DNA of 64,000 nucleotides. Origin: Paulinella micropora. Its lineage: Eukaryota; Cercozoa; Imbricatea; Euglyphida. Shown here in pieces: positions 29,940 through 41,813 of the stretch. Under the pieces are notes generated by a model, which had not been told where the DNA came from, searched no databases, and saw only the letters and a program-made list of their open reading frames with translations. Position numbers and translations under genes: made by a program. The stretch lies in the NCBI GenBank assembly GCA_009731375.1, contig BJOX01000061.1:778597-842596 (forward strand), in the 5' to 3' direction. Within the stretch, counting starts at the first letter, position 1; each line of letters opens with the position of its first letter.

Positions 29940-31435
29940 AGAAGGAGATGTGCAGCGATGAACCTAAATGGAGTGCGGTGCTCAAAGTCGTCGAATACCT
30001 TCGACAGACACCCGGCGATAGGTCTTTTCCTATGTGATCAACACTACGCCACCTATCAGGAGCAGCTCAGCAGAGAGTTGAAAGGGAATGTGCCATCGAT
30101 GGCGCAGAGGGTGAGTGTGGTACCGTTGTCGTTGGTGTCGGGGAATTCCAGTGTGGCTGAGGAGGAGGAGAAGGTGGTAAGTGGGGTGCCGAAGGCTGCT
30201 GAGCCGGACGCGCCTGCTTCTCTTACGTTGACTCCCCACCACCAACTGCCCCGTCAGGACACTGACATGGCATCGGTAAGTACAACAACCTCAACCCTTG
30301 ATCGGCTGATGGAACAGAGTAAGGTGGGCGACCGGAAGGAAGTGGTGGTGACGCAACGGATGTGCGAAAGCCCACCACAAACACCGGTTAAAGAGCAAAA
30401 GAAGCCAGACCTTACGCAAGAAGAAGGCCCTGAGGAAGATGGCGAAAATGTCACGAATGTTACCGAAGAACGGGAGCCGGGACGGCAGGAGCTACCGAGC
30501 CATGCAAGGGAGCCGATTCCATATGATGCGAGACTACTCAACATGGAACCTCATCCGCCGGACCTGTGCTACATGGTTCTGAATGACGCTGGTGTTTCAC
30601 CAGAGTTTGGAGATCAGGACAAGCCGGTGATATGTGTACCTGCAAGACGATTTCATGAGGTCTTCTTTCATGCGCCGGCCTGGCAGATGTCCTTCTGGTC
30701 GATCTACCTACACGTCGAGTTTCTGGAGGAGGAATGGTGGAGGGAGATAGAACCTGTCCGGAGTGCAGACGATGGGCTATAACGGGCGACCTACCACTCA
30801 ACAGGATCAAAGAAGGATGTACGTTGAGAATCTGATGTAACATCACAACTTTTCTAGAACCATGTGAAGAATGTGGACTGGTCCTCTACTGCTGCCGAGA
30901 ATGTAGGGACCAGGATAGGGATGAACACGCCTACTTCTGCAACCTGATGGCCAATGGACGGGCACCTGATCATGAGAGGGTGTACAACACACGGTTCGAG
31001 GCGAGAAAAGGCTTGGCTGACGTACCCAGCTGTTTCGCGCTTGCGTCGTTACTTTATCACAAATTATTGCGCTACAAGACAAATACGTACCGTTTACGAC
31101 CGTTAACATGGAGTGCGGGTCCACTTCCTATCGTGCCACCCAGTTTCGGTCAGGTCGTCAAGTGGTTACCTCCGACCCACCTCTGTGGTGGATTCCCAAG
31201 GGACTCGGAAGATGCCTTATGCTGTGCCCTTACGGGAATGGCGAAGTATGGAAGGCAGGAGAAGGAGGGTAAGAGTGAACAGCGTGAAGAGCCGGAAGTG
31301 CAACGAGCATCATCATCATCATCATCTGCCTCATCATCGTCATCCCACCCACCGCAATCGTTGCCACAACCTGCAGTACAGAACCGACCACAGTTTGTGG
31401 CGGGCTATGGGGACGCAGCGCAGAATGAGTGACTT
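29940..31435 (+). pseudogene. Copia element 1 N-terminal region with CxxH module and MYND-like finger
   Basis: First comes RRRCAAMNLNGVRC...LCDQHY (a C...C...CxxH module), then an acidic linker, then a domain PPDLCYMVLNDAGV...FWSIYLHVEFLEEEWW. In the next frame follow CPECRRWAITGDLPLNRI (30761 on) and, after a TGA near 30833, CEECGLVLYCCREC...HAYFC (30867-30938), matching the MYND zinc-finger spacing. A further section leads to the protease frame. I know of no standard copia Gag with this make-up; it may be a captured host domain. Confidence 0.5.
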
Positions 31436-32218
31436 GTGGAAGAGTGGTACGTTATGGCACTGGAGATCTACGCATCAACGACCCTACCGTGGCAAGAGCT
31501 GATGCAGTTCCTGAGTGAGTATGGCGTTGGGCCCGGGGGGATAGTGGAACCTCCGTGTCCGGAGATCGATGCTATCATTGCGTTAGCTAAGCGGATTAGC
31601 AGTGCAAGACAACAAGACTACAGGGAAAGGGTTGAAAGGAAGGAACTGAATCCTGGACCACCAGTGGGCCTACCGGGGGACTACACGCCAAAACAACGGG
31701 ACATGCAGGACTACAGGAGAGCGATGTCGTACTGCAACATGCTGGTTTTGACAGCCCCTACTGGTTATCGTCCGTGCCATCAACCCATACCCCCTAAACA
31801 CCTGGTGGAAACAGGGGTGAATCACACGCTGACCAATCCTAACCTTGGTGCCACATCCAGGATGGTCTCCTGCGAGATGGGACTCATGGGGTCTAGACCA
31901 AACGACTTAGGTTTGATGGCCTTCGATTCGCAAAAGAAAAGGGGGAATACTGAGGAGGTAGCGCGACCACCAACCGACTGGTGCATGGACAGTGGTGCTA
32001 CGTACAATCATGTACCGCACCGGACGTTACTGGAAGCAATTGTGGACGGACCTGCAGTGTCAGTACTGGGACTCAGTGGGCGCCGTGAGCTAAGGCAGAA
32101 TGGGCCTACGACACTTCAAGGTTGCGATGGTACTGGGCGACGAGGACAACTACCTCTAGTTCAGTGTTACGTCACGCCAACGATTGACTGCGTTCTGGTC
32201 TCCATGGGTCAGCTATAA
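31436..32218 (+). pseudogene. Copia element 1 aspartic protease region
   Basis: The catalytic loop WCMDSGATYNHV lies at about 31979-32014, the D-S-G-A pattern of retroelement proteases. It follows a helical region (ALAKRISSARQQDYRERV). The frame ends at 32218; the downstream AQGAGFFLTK segment continues in another frame after one stop. Confidence 0.7.
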
Positions 32219-32236
32219 ACGGAGGGGTACACGATA

Positions 32237-33320
32237 GTGGCACAAGGGGCCGGGTTCTTTCTGACGAAACGGGAGTGTACCTGCTTTTCGGAGTTGGAAA
32301 AGGTTCTGGTTGGGGACCTGGACCCGCGCAACTACAGATATAAGTTTAGGCAATACATTGGACAACAGGCAGACCGGCCTATCGCACTTTGGGCAATACC
32401 AACGAGAGCAAGGAAGGAAAGAGTGAAGGTGGATGCACGTCTGTTTCATGAGAAGTATGGACACTTCGGGAGAGACGTGGAGGAAAGATTGGCGGAATGC
32501 AACAATAGGGAGTTGGTTCATGTGAAGGAGGCAGATGAGAAGAGGGAGAGATGTGTTACCTGTCCTGTGTCTGGCTCAAGGAAGAAGCCTACCTACAAGG
32601 AAGCACATCTGACACGGATTGGGAGAGTTGGGGAAGGGATAAGTGTGGATGCAAGTGGGAGATTCCCTTCGCCTATGGGGGTTCTACTACTTTCAAGGAT
32701 TCACAGACGACTACACTGGTTGTATTTTCCCTTTTCTGCAAAAGACCCTACGAGCTGAGGTGAGTGTCTACAACCTTAAGTGTGTGGCGGCACTATGTTT
32801 GACTCAAGCTTGTGCGAGACTTAAGCAATTGCGCTCAGACGGGGAGTGGGTATCAGGATTGTGCAAGGATTGGCTACGTATGAATGGGGTACTACCGATG
32901 AGGTCATTCTATGACCCCAACAAGAATGCCATAGCAGAGTCAACGCAACGACTGGTCTTCACAGTGGCAAGGAAGACAATTACAGCAAGGTGTGTGCCCT
33001 ACATGCTACTAGGCTATGCACTACTCAACGCTTGCAACATCATCAATTCTATCCCACTACAAGGACACAAACAGGCAAGGTACACAGAGTTCTTCAACCG
33101 ACCTGTGCCTCCAGAGGCAGTGCTTCATGTCTTTGGTTGTTTGGCCTACCGTCATCTGGGGTCAACGAAGAAGCCGTCGACAACCTCCGAGTTGGCAGTC
33201 TACCTGCGACCTTGCTTGGAGTCCTCGTCGCATTATGTGTGGTCGAGTAGAAAGAGACTTGTCGTGGAGGCGAAACATTGTGATTTCGTGGATAATGTGG
33301 CGGGCTGGCCAACATTGTAG
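32237..33320 (+). pseudogene. Copia element 1 integrase
   Basis: HHCC zinc region: HEKYGHFGRD...RCVTCPV. Core: GISVDASGRF (first Asp), then after a frame change near 32645-32750 FQGFTDDYTGCIFPF (second Asp) and NAIAESTQR (Glu). The C-terminal HVFGCLAYRHLG block is also typical of copia integrases. Two frames overlap at 32643-32758. Confidence 0.7.
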
Positions 33321-33341
33321 CCAAAAGGAGCCCACGCCTCA

Positions 33342-35477
33342 TTGCTCCCCAGTCAGCACGTTGCAAACGAGCTGATGAAACGTAATGCAGGTTTTGACTG
33401 GAAGGACTACTATGGACCTCAGGAGTGGAGTCTACTCAACCATTTGGAGCAGCTCTTTGATAAGCCTTCGAATGGTGAAGAGAAGAAAGAAGAAAAGCTT
33501 AAGCAGCAAGTCCAATTTTTGGAAAATCCAGCCACTGTGGATGAGCCGGACACAGTTTTCACAGACACTTCTGCCACTTTTCCGATTGTGTCCGGGGTGT
33601 CAAATCCATTTTTAGCGACTTTGTGGAGGGTCCAAATGCAAGTGTGGGCACATTGCAACAACCTGTTGCTACCAGCAATGCTGGGAGTGACCCTTCAGAT
33701 GCCCTGCTTCCTCCGGATGTTCAGCAGGTGGCAGTGGAAGCAGAACGAGACTCTCGTGGCGTTCCCAAACAGTGGGATGGTGCAACTGTTGCACCCCTCC
33801 CGGAAGCTCTCAACGGACGAGAGCAAAGACGAAGCCAGAGAACTCTAGCTCCGGTGCTTTCCTCATCACCGTTCCGGTCTCAGAGAGAGTAGCAAACAAC
33901 GACCCCCGGTTTCGTGCCTCTAGGCTTGAGGACATCAAGAAGCATCTAGACTTAGGTGCTATTCGCGTCGTCCCTCTCTCTTCTGTCCCTCAGGGGACTA
34001 AGCTCATCTCAGTACGGTTTGCAGACTTCGATATTCAAGAGGATGGGAAGAGTGTGGACGCTAGATCAAGGATTGCAGCCAAAGGGGTTCATGCAGAGAA
34101 AGGTAGTGGATGTGGGGTAGACGTACATACCTACCCCTGACCCTTCTACCCTCCTTACATTCTCTTTCCTCTTGCTACACTAGAGGAACTAGAGGGGTAC
34201 TTCGCTGATGACTGCTCCGCCTTCCTTAAAGCACGTCAAACTCGTCTTGTGTACCTTCGACCGCCTCCGGAATATGCACCCCCCGGCTTTGTGTGGCTTG
34301 CTCTGGGTGGTGTGAACGGATTACGAGACTCAGGCTTCAACTACTGGGACCAGAGGGTCCAGCCCTTCTATAAGAGCTTGGGGATGGAACCGAACCCCTA
34401 CGACGGCTGTCTGTTTTCATGCATCGAACCTCGTACTGGCAAGACACGCATAGCATTATCACAGGTGGACGATGCAGCCTTTGCACCGGTAGATCCTAGA
34501 TGAAGAGGATAGATTGATGTTTGAAGCAGCTTTGCAGAAGCAATTGGGAAAAATCAAGCTGAGGGGGAAGAATCAAAAGTTCGATGGAGTGGAGGTCAGA
34601 CAGTGGCGAGATGAGGAGGGGCGGTTCCATACCAGACTGACACAGAAGGAATGTATCGAGTCACTGGAAAAGGATTTCGCACGAGAAGATGGTCAGCCAT
34701 GGCGACCGGTTGCAGTACCGTGGTTGCAGCCTACTGAATACCCAACCAAACCGTCTGAGTTAGAACGTCATTCTCCTCCCATGATAGTAGGTAAGCTCGG
34801 TTGGTGCCAAATCACCGCACCATACGCGGTAGGAGCTCTCTCTAGGCTGGGGGAGAATCAGAATGTTGCAACAAAGTTCAACTTCCATGCGGCGGAGCAG
34901 TTGCTTAGGTGATAGGCCAGAAGGAGAAGGGAGTACACTTTGTGTCGAGCGGCAATTTTCGTCTCTTGGGGTTCTCGGATGCAGCACATGCCTGTGAAGC
35001 CGATAAAAAGTCTAGGTCGGGGGGGATAGAGATATTGGCCAATGGACCCATAAGCTCAACCTCGACTAAGCAGAAGCTGAAGGTAGCTATCTCCACCAAT
35101 GAGAGTGAAACATATGCGTTCTCAGACGAGATCCGTAGATCGCTGGGACTGTACAACCTATTGAAGGCAATCCCGGTGTCCGACCGTAACAAGAAACTAG
35201 CCAACCTAACTCGCTATCCCCCATGATGTGTGTGGACAACAAAGCCTCGTTGGAAGGGGGGCTTAAAAATATCTTTACGAAGCGGCAACGCCATATCGAT
35301 ATCCGATACGCCCACATCAACCACGAGATAGAGGCAGGTAACATCGAGGCAGTCCAAGTGCCCTCAGGGGATAATTCAGCAGACCCGAACACTAAGCCCA
35401 TGACTCTGCTTTCTTTCATCAAACACCAGGAAGCCCTTGAGAATGGTAACTTCTTCAAACCTCAAGGACTCTTGTAG
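33342..35477 (+). pseudogene. Copia element 1 reverse transcriptase and RNase H
   Basis: Pieces in several frames: SVRFADFDIQEDGKSVDARSR (34000), SAFLKARQTRLVYLRPPPEY (34220-34275), GLRDSGFNYWDQRVQPFY, SQVDDAAF as the active-site VDD box (34459-34482), LGWCQITAPYAVGALSRLG, then RNase H with GFSDAAHACEADKKSRSG (34972), SSTSTKQKLKVAISTNESE and MCVDNKASLEGG, and the terminal DIRYAHINHEIEAG. The VDD box is preceded by Gln where Tyr or His is usual. Confidence 0.7.
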
Positions 35478-35978
35478 CCTCCATACACATTCATTTATAT
35501 ATGTCACCTAGTCCACTAAGCTTACGAGTGAAAACTAGACTCATATTTTTCCAATTGCATATATACGCATTAACTGTCTTTGACATAGTGAGAGAGAGAG
35601 AGAGGTAAGTATATCCATAGTCACTTGTTGTATTGAGACTCAATTTACTTCACCTACTTGATATATTGTTATTATTCTTGTGCTCCCTTATAGTCTTTTG
35701 GTTAGGAGGGGCCGTTATATATATGTGTCAACATATTTCTCAGTGTAACCGAATTGACAGGCCGGGACACACAACATTATTTACCCATCCGATAACCTTA
35801 CTAATTAGTCCGGTCCTTCACTGGACAAACCAAAATCAGTTTTAATTGTGCGAGTAACTATACAGCAGTACAACTAATAAAGTATTTCAGTTCTGGGAAA
35901 TTCTCCAACTAGGGAAGTGACTGAGGTCGTAACTAGACTTCAAGTTCCGGAACCAAGTATTATTAATCACGAGTCTAC
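35478..35978. other. Possible 3' LTR remnant, no gene
   Basis: AT-rich sequence with a short GA run (35591-35604) and an AATAAA-like AATAAAG at 35876. It may be the 3' LTR of copia element 1, but no matching copy is present. Confidence 0.3.
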
Positions 35979-36860
35979 CTAGCGAGTCGCATTAGCTATA
36001 ATATTATCTGCAACACCGTTTCGCGTAGCTTCAGCCTGGGCGTGAACACCTTCACCCAAGCGGCGAAGATTTTCTTGCGCACTATTCCGCACACGATTGC
36101 CATCTTCCCTTCTGCCGTTTGAATTTTGTAATTCCAATAGGAGAAGCTGTCTTTCTTGAGCTTATTTTACTTCCTCTTTCTCTTAAGCTTGATTAGTACG
36201 GCGAGCCGCAGCACCAGCTCCAGAAGGCTTGCGTACCAGACCATTTGCCGAAGCAGGAGGTGAAGCGTGAAACGATGAAGGAGTTGCAGGAGATGTCGAT
36301 GCAGCTGCAGTCCCTGATGAGTTTCTCGCCGATCGCTGGTTTACTGCGTTCTGAAACATGGCAGGGTCAGGAACAGGTGGTTCGGGCACTTTGGCGTAGA
36401 TCATCGTAATGTCGTGCAGCAGATATTGCTCTTCAACAACAAGCTTGTTGGTTGCAGTGGTGCGGGATGATTCTTGCATGTCAGCATCATCGTTGTATGG
36501 ATAATGATATTGTGAAAGAAAGTGAGATGACAACACTTCAGTTGGGTACAGAGATAAATGTTTTTTCCAATTTTTGCTTGATCATGTAGCTTTGAAGATT
36601 TGCTGCTGACACGTTCAGCGTAAGGATGACCTTGGTCCGCAATCGCCTCTACAAGCCATGACAAATAAAAACCGCATGATCCATACGTTATTCCGCGATT
36701 CCCCTCCTTTGCATGCCAGAAGAACTTTCCATCGATAGCAGGGTCGTAGACATCAGGACCGTGGAGAATAAGCGTCAAAATCAGAACGAGGAGATCCAGA
36801 GGCCAAACGGTAGGCATTCTACCAGTCTTGCGAGGACTTTCTTTCTTGTCATCTAGATAA
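35979..36860 (-). pseudogene. Unidentified protein gene, degraded
   Basis: From an AG acceptor-like site near 36855 the frame reads DDKKESPRKTGRMPTVWPLD, then HGPDVYDPAIDGKFFWHAK and GSCGFYLSWLVEAIADQGHP. An A-run indel near 36565-36575 moves it to a second frame (QYHYPYNDDADMQESSRTT, DITMIYAKVPEPPVPDPAMF), followed by a Ser/Ala-rich part. TAA codons at 36183 and about 36165 interrupt the frame before the final stop at 35979-35981. Probably one exon of a host or transposon gene; a SINE adjoins its 5' side. Confidence 0.4.
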
Positions 36861-36907
36861 TAAAAAAAATATAAACATAATACAAAAAACAAAATAATAA
36901 TAATATA

Positions 36908-37175
36908 GTGCTTCTCTGTCAATGGCTGATGCATTTCTGCACATGCGCCTCCATCGTCTCACCCGTGAGGGAAGTACGAAGAATTGACGATAAGCTCTAA
37001 TGACACCCCCGCAAGGGCAGTTCCAACACTTCCAGACGGGCCGGTTCAATGAAAATACCGGTATGTTCAATGAAAATACCGTATGTTCAATGAAAATACT
37101 GGTGGCACCGACGGGAATCGAACTGGCGACAGGGCCCAGATGGTAGAACTTGACCACTGGGCTATCACGGTGTCC
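36908..37175 (-). mobile_element. tRNA-derived SINE, copy 1 (full length)
   Basis: Minus-strand head: GGACACCG, A box TAGCCCAGTGG, B box AGTTCGATTCC, end of the tRNA-like part GGTGCCACCA. A duplicated module ATTTTCATTGAACATACCGG follows, then a conserved body ending CATTGACAGAGAAGCAC and an ATT-type tail on the low-coordinate side. Confidence 0.8.
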
Positions 37176-37318
<143 letters not shown>

Positions 37319-37574
37319 GTGCTTCTCTGTCAATGGCTGATGAATTTCTGCACATGCGCCTCCATCGTCTCACCCGTGAGGGGAGTACGAAGAATTGACG
37401 ATTGGCTCTAATGACACCCCCGCAAGGGCAGTTCCAACATTTCCAGACGGACCGGTATGTTCAATGAAAATACTGGTCCAGATGGAGCGGTATGTTCAAT
37501 GAAAATACTGGTGGCACCGACGGGAATCGAACTGGCGACAGGGCCCAGATGGTAGAACTTGACCACTGGGCTAT
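37319..37574 (-). mobile_element. tRNA-derived SINE, copy 2 (head cut by gap)
   Basis: Same family and orientation as copy 1; the last bases of the tRNA-like head are lost in the 10-N gap at 37575-37584. Confidence 0.8.
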
Positions 37575-37584
37575 NNNNNNNNNN

Positions 37585-38440
<856 letters not shown>

Positions 38441-38932
38441 ATACATAGATAAAACAAAAACTTAGACGAGTTGTACTCAAAATTCTAAGTCAAAAAGCGG
38501 ACGATCTTAACAGAACCCTGATTTGTTTTTGAGTGTGAAGGCAGAGGAACATCATAAACAATCAGAAAATCATATTGGTTTTCAACGATTATTAAAATGT
38601 TGTCATTACTAACTTGAAATTCGTTCTTTAATAACTAATCCCCACCCAAAAAAAAAAACTAAGTCAAACAGAATGAATTATATCAATAATGATGACAATT
38701 ATTTCCACCCCACATTGCCTGATCATGAGGGAGGAGATAAGTTACTATTAGACTGAAAAGCGAGCCTAATGGGTGCACTTGAAGTCGCGGCTGGAACTAT
38801 GTTTCCAGCCGCCACTCCTAGCGCAAAAATTTGTGGGGGACATTCACCCTGAACGTTCCCCCGTGCAACAACCTACGTGCTGTATTTCAAAAACAGAAAC
38901 AACCAAACAACAACAAAAACAGTAGAAACATT
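38441..38932. other. Intergenic, nothing recognised
   Basis: Mixed sequence downstream of the SAP-domain gene; no ORF or repeat structure stands out. Confidence 0.5.
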
Positions 38933-39600
38933 CTACTCGACTGACGTGAAGGGCTCCGGCAAAGCCTGCGGACCTGTCTCGGAACTATCGGAATCTGTAT
39001 CCTCACCTGCCAGCTGGCGGCGAATAAGTCGGCGCCTACGAGACTTCGGCCTCCTCGGAATAAGATGATCATCTTCTGCCACAATTTCTGCATCGGACCC
39101 GCCAGTGGAATCATCCGGACCTGCCAGTATTGATCTGGCTCTGGCTCTGACTCTGACTCTGGCTCTGGCTCCTCGTCGGACTCGCGCATTCGACGATGAA
39201 CTCTGGCCCTGCCCCCGCCGCGACCTCTGGCCCTGCCTCTGCCGCGACCTCTGGCCCTGCCTCTGCCACGACCTCTGGGCCTGCCCCGGGCACGACCTCT
39301 GGCGTCACACCTGCCGCGACCTCTTGCCCTTGCCGCACCGCCACCCGCCGCTGCCTTTTTTCCCTCGCTGTTGCAGTCGCAGTTGATGGAATGCACCCAT
39401 ACAGCCTCGATCAGCCGCGCTTTGCGCCCTACAGAGACAAATAGTGTGAAAATGCAAGATGCAAGAAGATATAGTGGTACCTGTGATGGCCTGGCCGTGA
39501 AGGGTGAGCCACGCAGTCAGCTCCTTGACAGATGCATTCTTGAGCGAAGGGGCACCTTCCTCCAAAAGCAAGTTGATTTTGTTGGCTCAGGAGGGGGGAC
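38933..39600 (-). CDS. SAP-domain, RG-rich nuclear-type protein gene (at least two exons)
   Basis: One exon codes LLEEGAPSLKNASVKELTAW; a 52-nt GT-AG intron (39429-39480) is removed to join LTLHGQAITG to RKARLIEAVWVH, which restores a complete SAP DNA-binding motif across the junction. The next exon has about 35 residues of Arg-Gly/Ala repeats (ARGRGRGRARGRG) and an acidic ESDEEPEPESESEPEP stretch. The likely C-terminus (DAEIVAEDDHLIPRRP to TSVE, stop at 38933-38935) is in another frame, so a further small intron or an indel lies near 39110. Host or transposon gene; the true start is not seen. Confidence 0.5.
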
Positions 39601-39781
39601 ATTGTTGAAATCCTATACCTGCATAAAAAACAAGCAAGCATGAAAGAATGCCCAAAAGAGAGAGGGGAGGCAGTACATCCTTCTCCTTAAGCAGTCGATA
39701 ACCTCGCCAAGGGGGGTTGGGAGGGCGAAGGGCCACAGTTGGCACACGTAGGGCCTATTTCTAATCATAAGTTACTGCAAG

Positions 39782-39825
39782 AATTATTTACTGATAGGAT
39801 AAATTTATCCTATCAGTGAATAATT
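39782..39825. repeat. 44-bp near-perfect palindrome
   Basis: Two 22-nt halves are reverse complements with one mismatch; the centre GATAAATTTATC is at 39803/39804. It lies just upstream of the gypsy fragment. Confidence 0.85.
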
Positions 39826-39826
39826 A

Positions 39827-40860
39827 TTAAAGCAATCCACTATTATGTAGATGAATGGATAGAAAGACAGGCGCATCGCTATGAGAAACTAGCTCAGCGG
39901 AACTTACCCTTCCCAGATCAGTTCAAGTGTGTGGCAACACTTCAATGGCTTAAAGATTCTAAACATGCTGTCTTAGGCGACGCTGGCAACTCATTGTACT
40001 GGAGTAAGGCCGACGCCGAGAAACCGGACTATGAAGGTCTGTGCGCTAGAATGGAGGAACTTTTGTAAGATGCAGAGATAAGTAAGCAGAAGAAAACGAC
40101 TTCGAACGAGAGATAGACAGCGACGATGTTACTTGCAAGTGATCGAACGAAGCCACGGGCCGAAGAGAAGCAGACTAAGGTGTTTCAATTGTAGACGGGA
40201 CCACCTCATTAAGGATTGCAGTGTCAGGTGTCTTAGGCCTGAGTGTGTCAATAAGCACACACTCAGGAATGAATGCAAAGTTCGCGGCCCTGTCAACAAC
40301 CGAAATAAGATCGTCAAGGTTGACTCTGCCGCCGACGGCCATGCTTATCCAGGCGTCGTCCAACTCGTCATGGACCGCGGCTTTCGCCTCTCTCGCCACG
40401 TTGGCGGTTTGTCGTACATTATTGTTGCGATTACGAAATTTGTCGTTGTTTGGCCGTCCCCCTCGTCCGTTGCGTCCATTCGCTCGCCGGTTGCGGTTTC
40501 GCCCGCCCGCGTTGATCCGTTGACGGAAGACGGAACTGTCCTGAGGTTGCCAGACTTCAATGCACCTTTCATTCTGGATACGAACACGTCTGCGTACGCG
40601 ATAGGGGGAGGTACTTCAACAATCGGATGATAAGGGGCGTTTACGGCCGGTGATATTCCTTAGCCGACGGATATCGAGCGCGGAGAGGCAATACTGCACA
40701 AGGCAACGGGAGGCGTTGGCCATTGTCTGGGGGTTCAAGCTGTTGAGAGAATACTTGTGGGGAGCAAAGGAAACGAAGGTAAGGACGGACCACAAAAACC
40801 TGCGGTGGTTGATGTCACAAGACCAAACGGGGCGTTTGGCACGGTAGCAATAAAAGCTGT
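39827..40860 (+). mobile_element. Ty3/gypsy-like remnant: gag knuckle joined to RNase H
   Basis: HYYVDEWIERQAHRYEKLA and a zinc knuckle CFNCRRDHLIKDC (40179-40217) represent gag. From 40530 on, DFNAPFILDTNTSAYAIGGG, FLSRRISSAERQYC and TDHKNLRWLMS are RT/RNase H of the gypsy type. Protease and most RT are missing, so there is an internal deletion. It ends in a G run (40865-40888) and a 10-N gap (40893-40902). Confidence 0.65.
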
Positions 40861-40902
40861 CGCTCGGGGGGGGGGGGGGGGGGGGGGGATTTNNNNNNNN
40901 NN

Positions 40903-41061
40903 ATGGCATTACTCTATGTTCCTGTCTGTCGTTTATCCTTAGCTTGGAGAGTACGTAGTCCCTTCTACGTTAGGTATTCCTCATTCTTCAAGTCGTTAAA
41001 TAATTGCTATATTGTTAAATATTGAGTCACTGTAACAGAGCCAAGCAACAAAAATGAAACA
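40903..41061. other. Short intergenic stretch left of copia element 2
   Basis: No gene or repeat recognised; ends at the GATAG target duplication. Confidence 0.5.
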
Positions 41062-41066
41062 GATAG

Positions 41067-41401
41067 CTTTGAGAGACTCGCCATCGGGAACCTTTACCGA
41101 TCCCTTTCAGGATCACTCCTGGCTACTCTAGCAAGACTGTCTCGCAGTAAGGAAACGCACTTTAGTAACTCGTATAAGTAAGAGAACTGAACTAACCGCG
41201 GGAGAATCTGCCACGTCACACAGAAACTGCCACGTCACAAAACTGACTAACTTAGATGACCAAGTTACGTAGTTATAATTATGACTGGTAAATGATGTAT
41301 TAAGTACTTACAGTTAACATTGGCATTATTGACTGTCAGTCCAATTGACAAATCAACTATCCACGTAACGATAATTAAAATTGAAATACTTATGACCAAC
41401 G
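41067..41401 (-). repeat. 3' LTR of copia element 2
   Basis: Direct repeat of 48560-48894. A purine-rich AAGGGGAG lies just inside it on the minus strand and is a plausible polypurine tract. The ends are not the usual TG...CA. Confidence 0.85.
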
Positions 41402-41813
41402 CTCCCCTTGGTTATTTGTTAATGCTATAACTATCCGTCATAAATGTCTTATTGTTCTTAAGCAAATGAAAAATTTGCAAGCGCTTCCCGTAAGGGGTAT
41501 CAGAAGTCTAGAAAAATTATATATATAAATATAGTAGAGGTGTGTGAAAAAAGTGAAAAGAAAGTAAGCGATCAGTTCTTTGTAGAAGGTAAGTTGTCCG
41601 ATCTCCGCTGCCACCGGTCGCCGAAAATATCTGGTGGGGGTCGCCACCCGCCACCCGAGTCCCGGCAAGCCTCCGAAGGCCCGCCACCAACGGCCTCGAT
41701 CCTACGATCCGATCGTCACGGGCGCCCAGATCAACACCTATGGAGAGAACACACTCGCACAAAAGAAAACACAAAGAAGAACAAAACACAAAACATCGGT
41801 GAAACACCTGCGA

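Larger units (their letters stand above)
29880..35477 (+). mobile_element. Degraded Ty1/copia-like element 1 (no LTRs identified)
   Basis: The gene order zinc-rich N-terminus, protease, integrase, reverse transcriptase, RNase H is that of the copia superfamily. At least eight frame changes and stops break it. No 5' LTR is visible at the junction with the LINE. The 500 bp after 35477 could be a lone 3' LTR but have no partner. Confidence 0.75.

Noticed and set aside
30843-31124. Minus-strand ORF in copia element 1
   Set aside because: Antisense to the MYND-containing frame, whose cysteine spacing supports the plus strand.
37067-37175. A tRNA gene suggested by A and B boxes
   Set aside because: The acceptor pairing is imperfect, and the same unit recurs a dozen times with a conserved body and AAT tail, so it is the head of a SINE.
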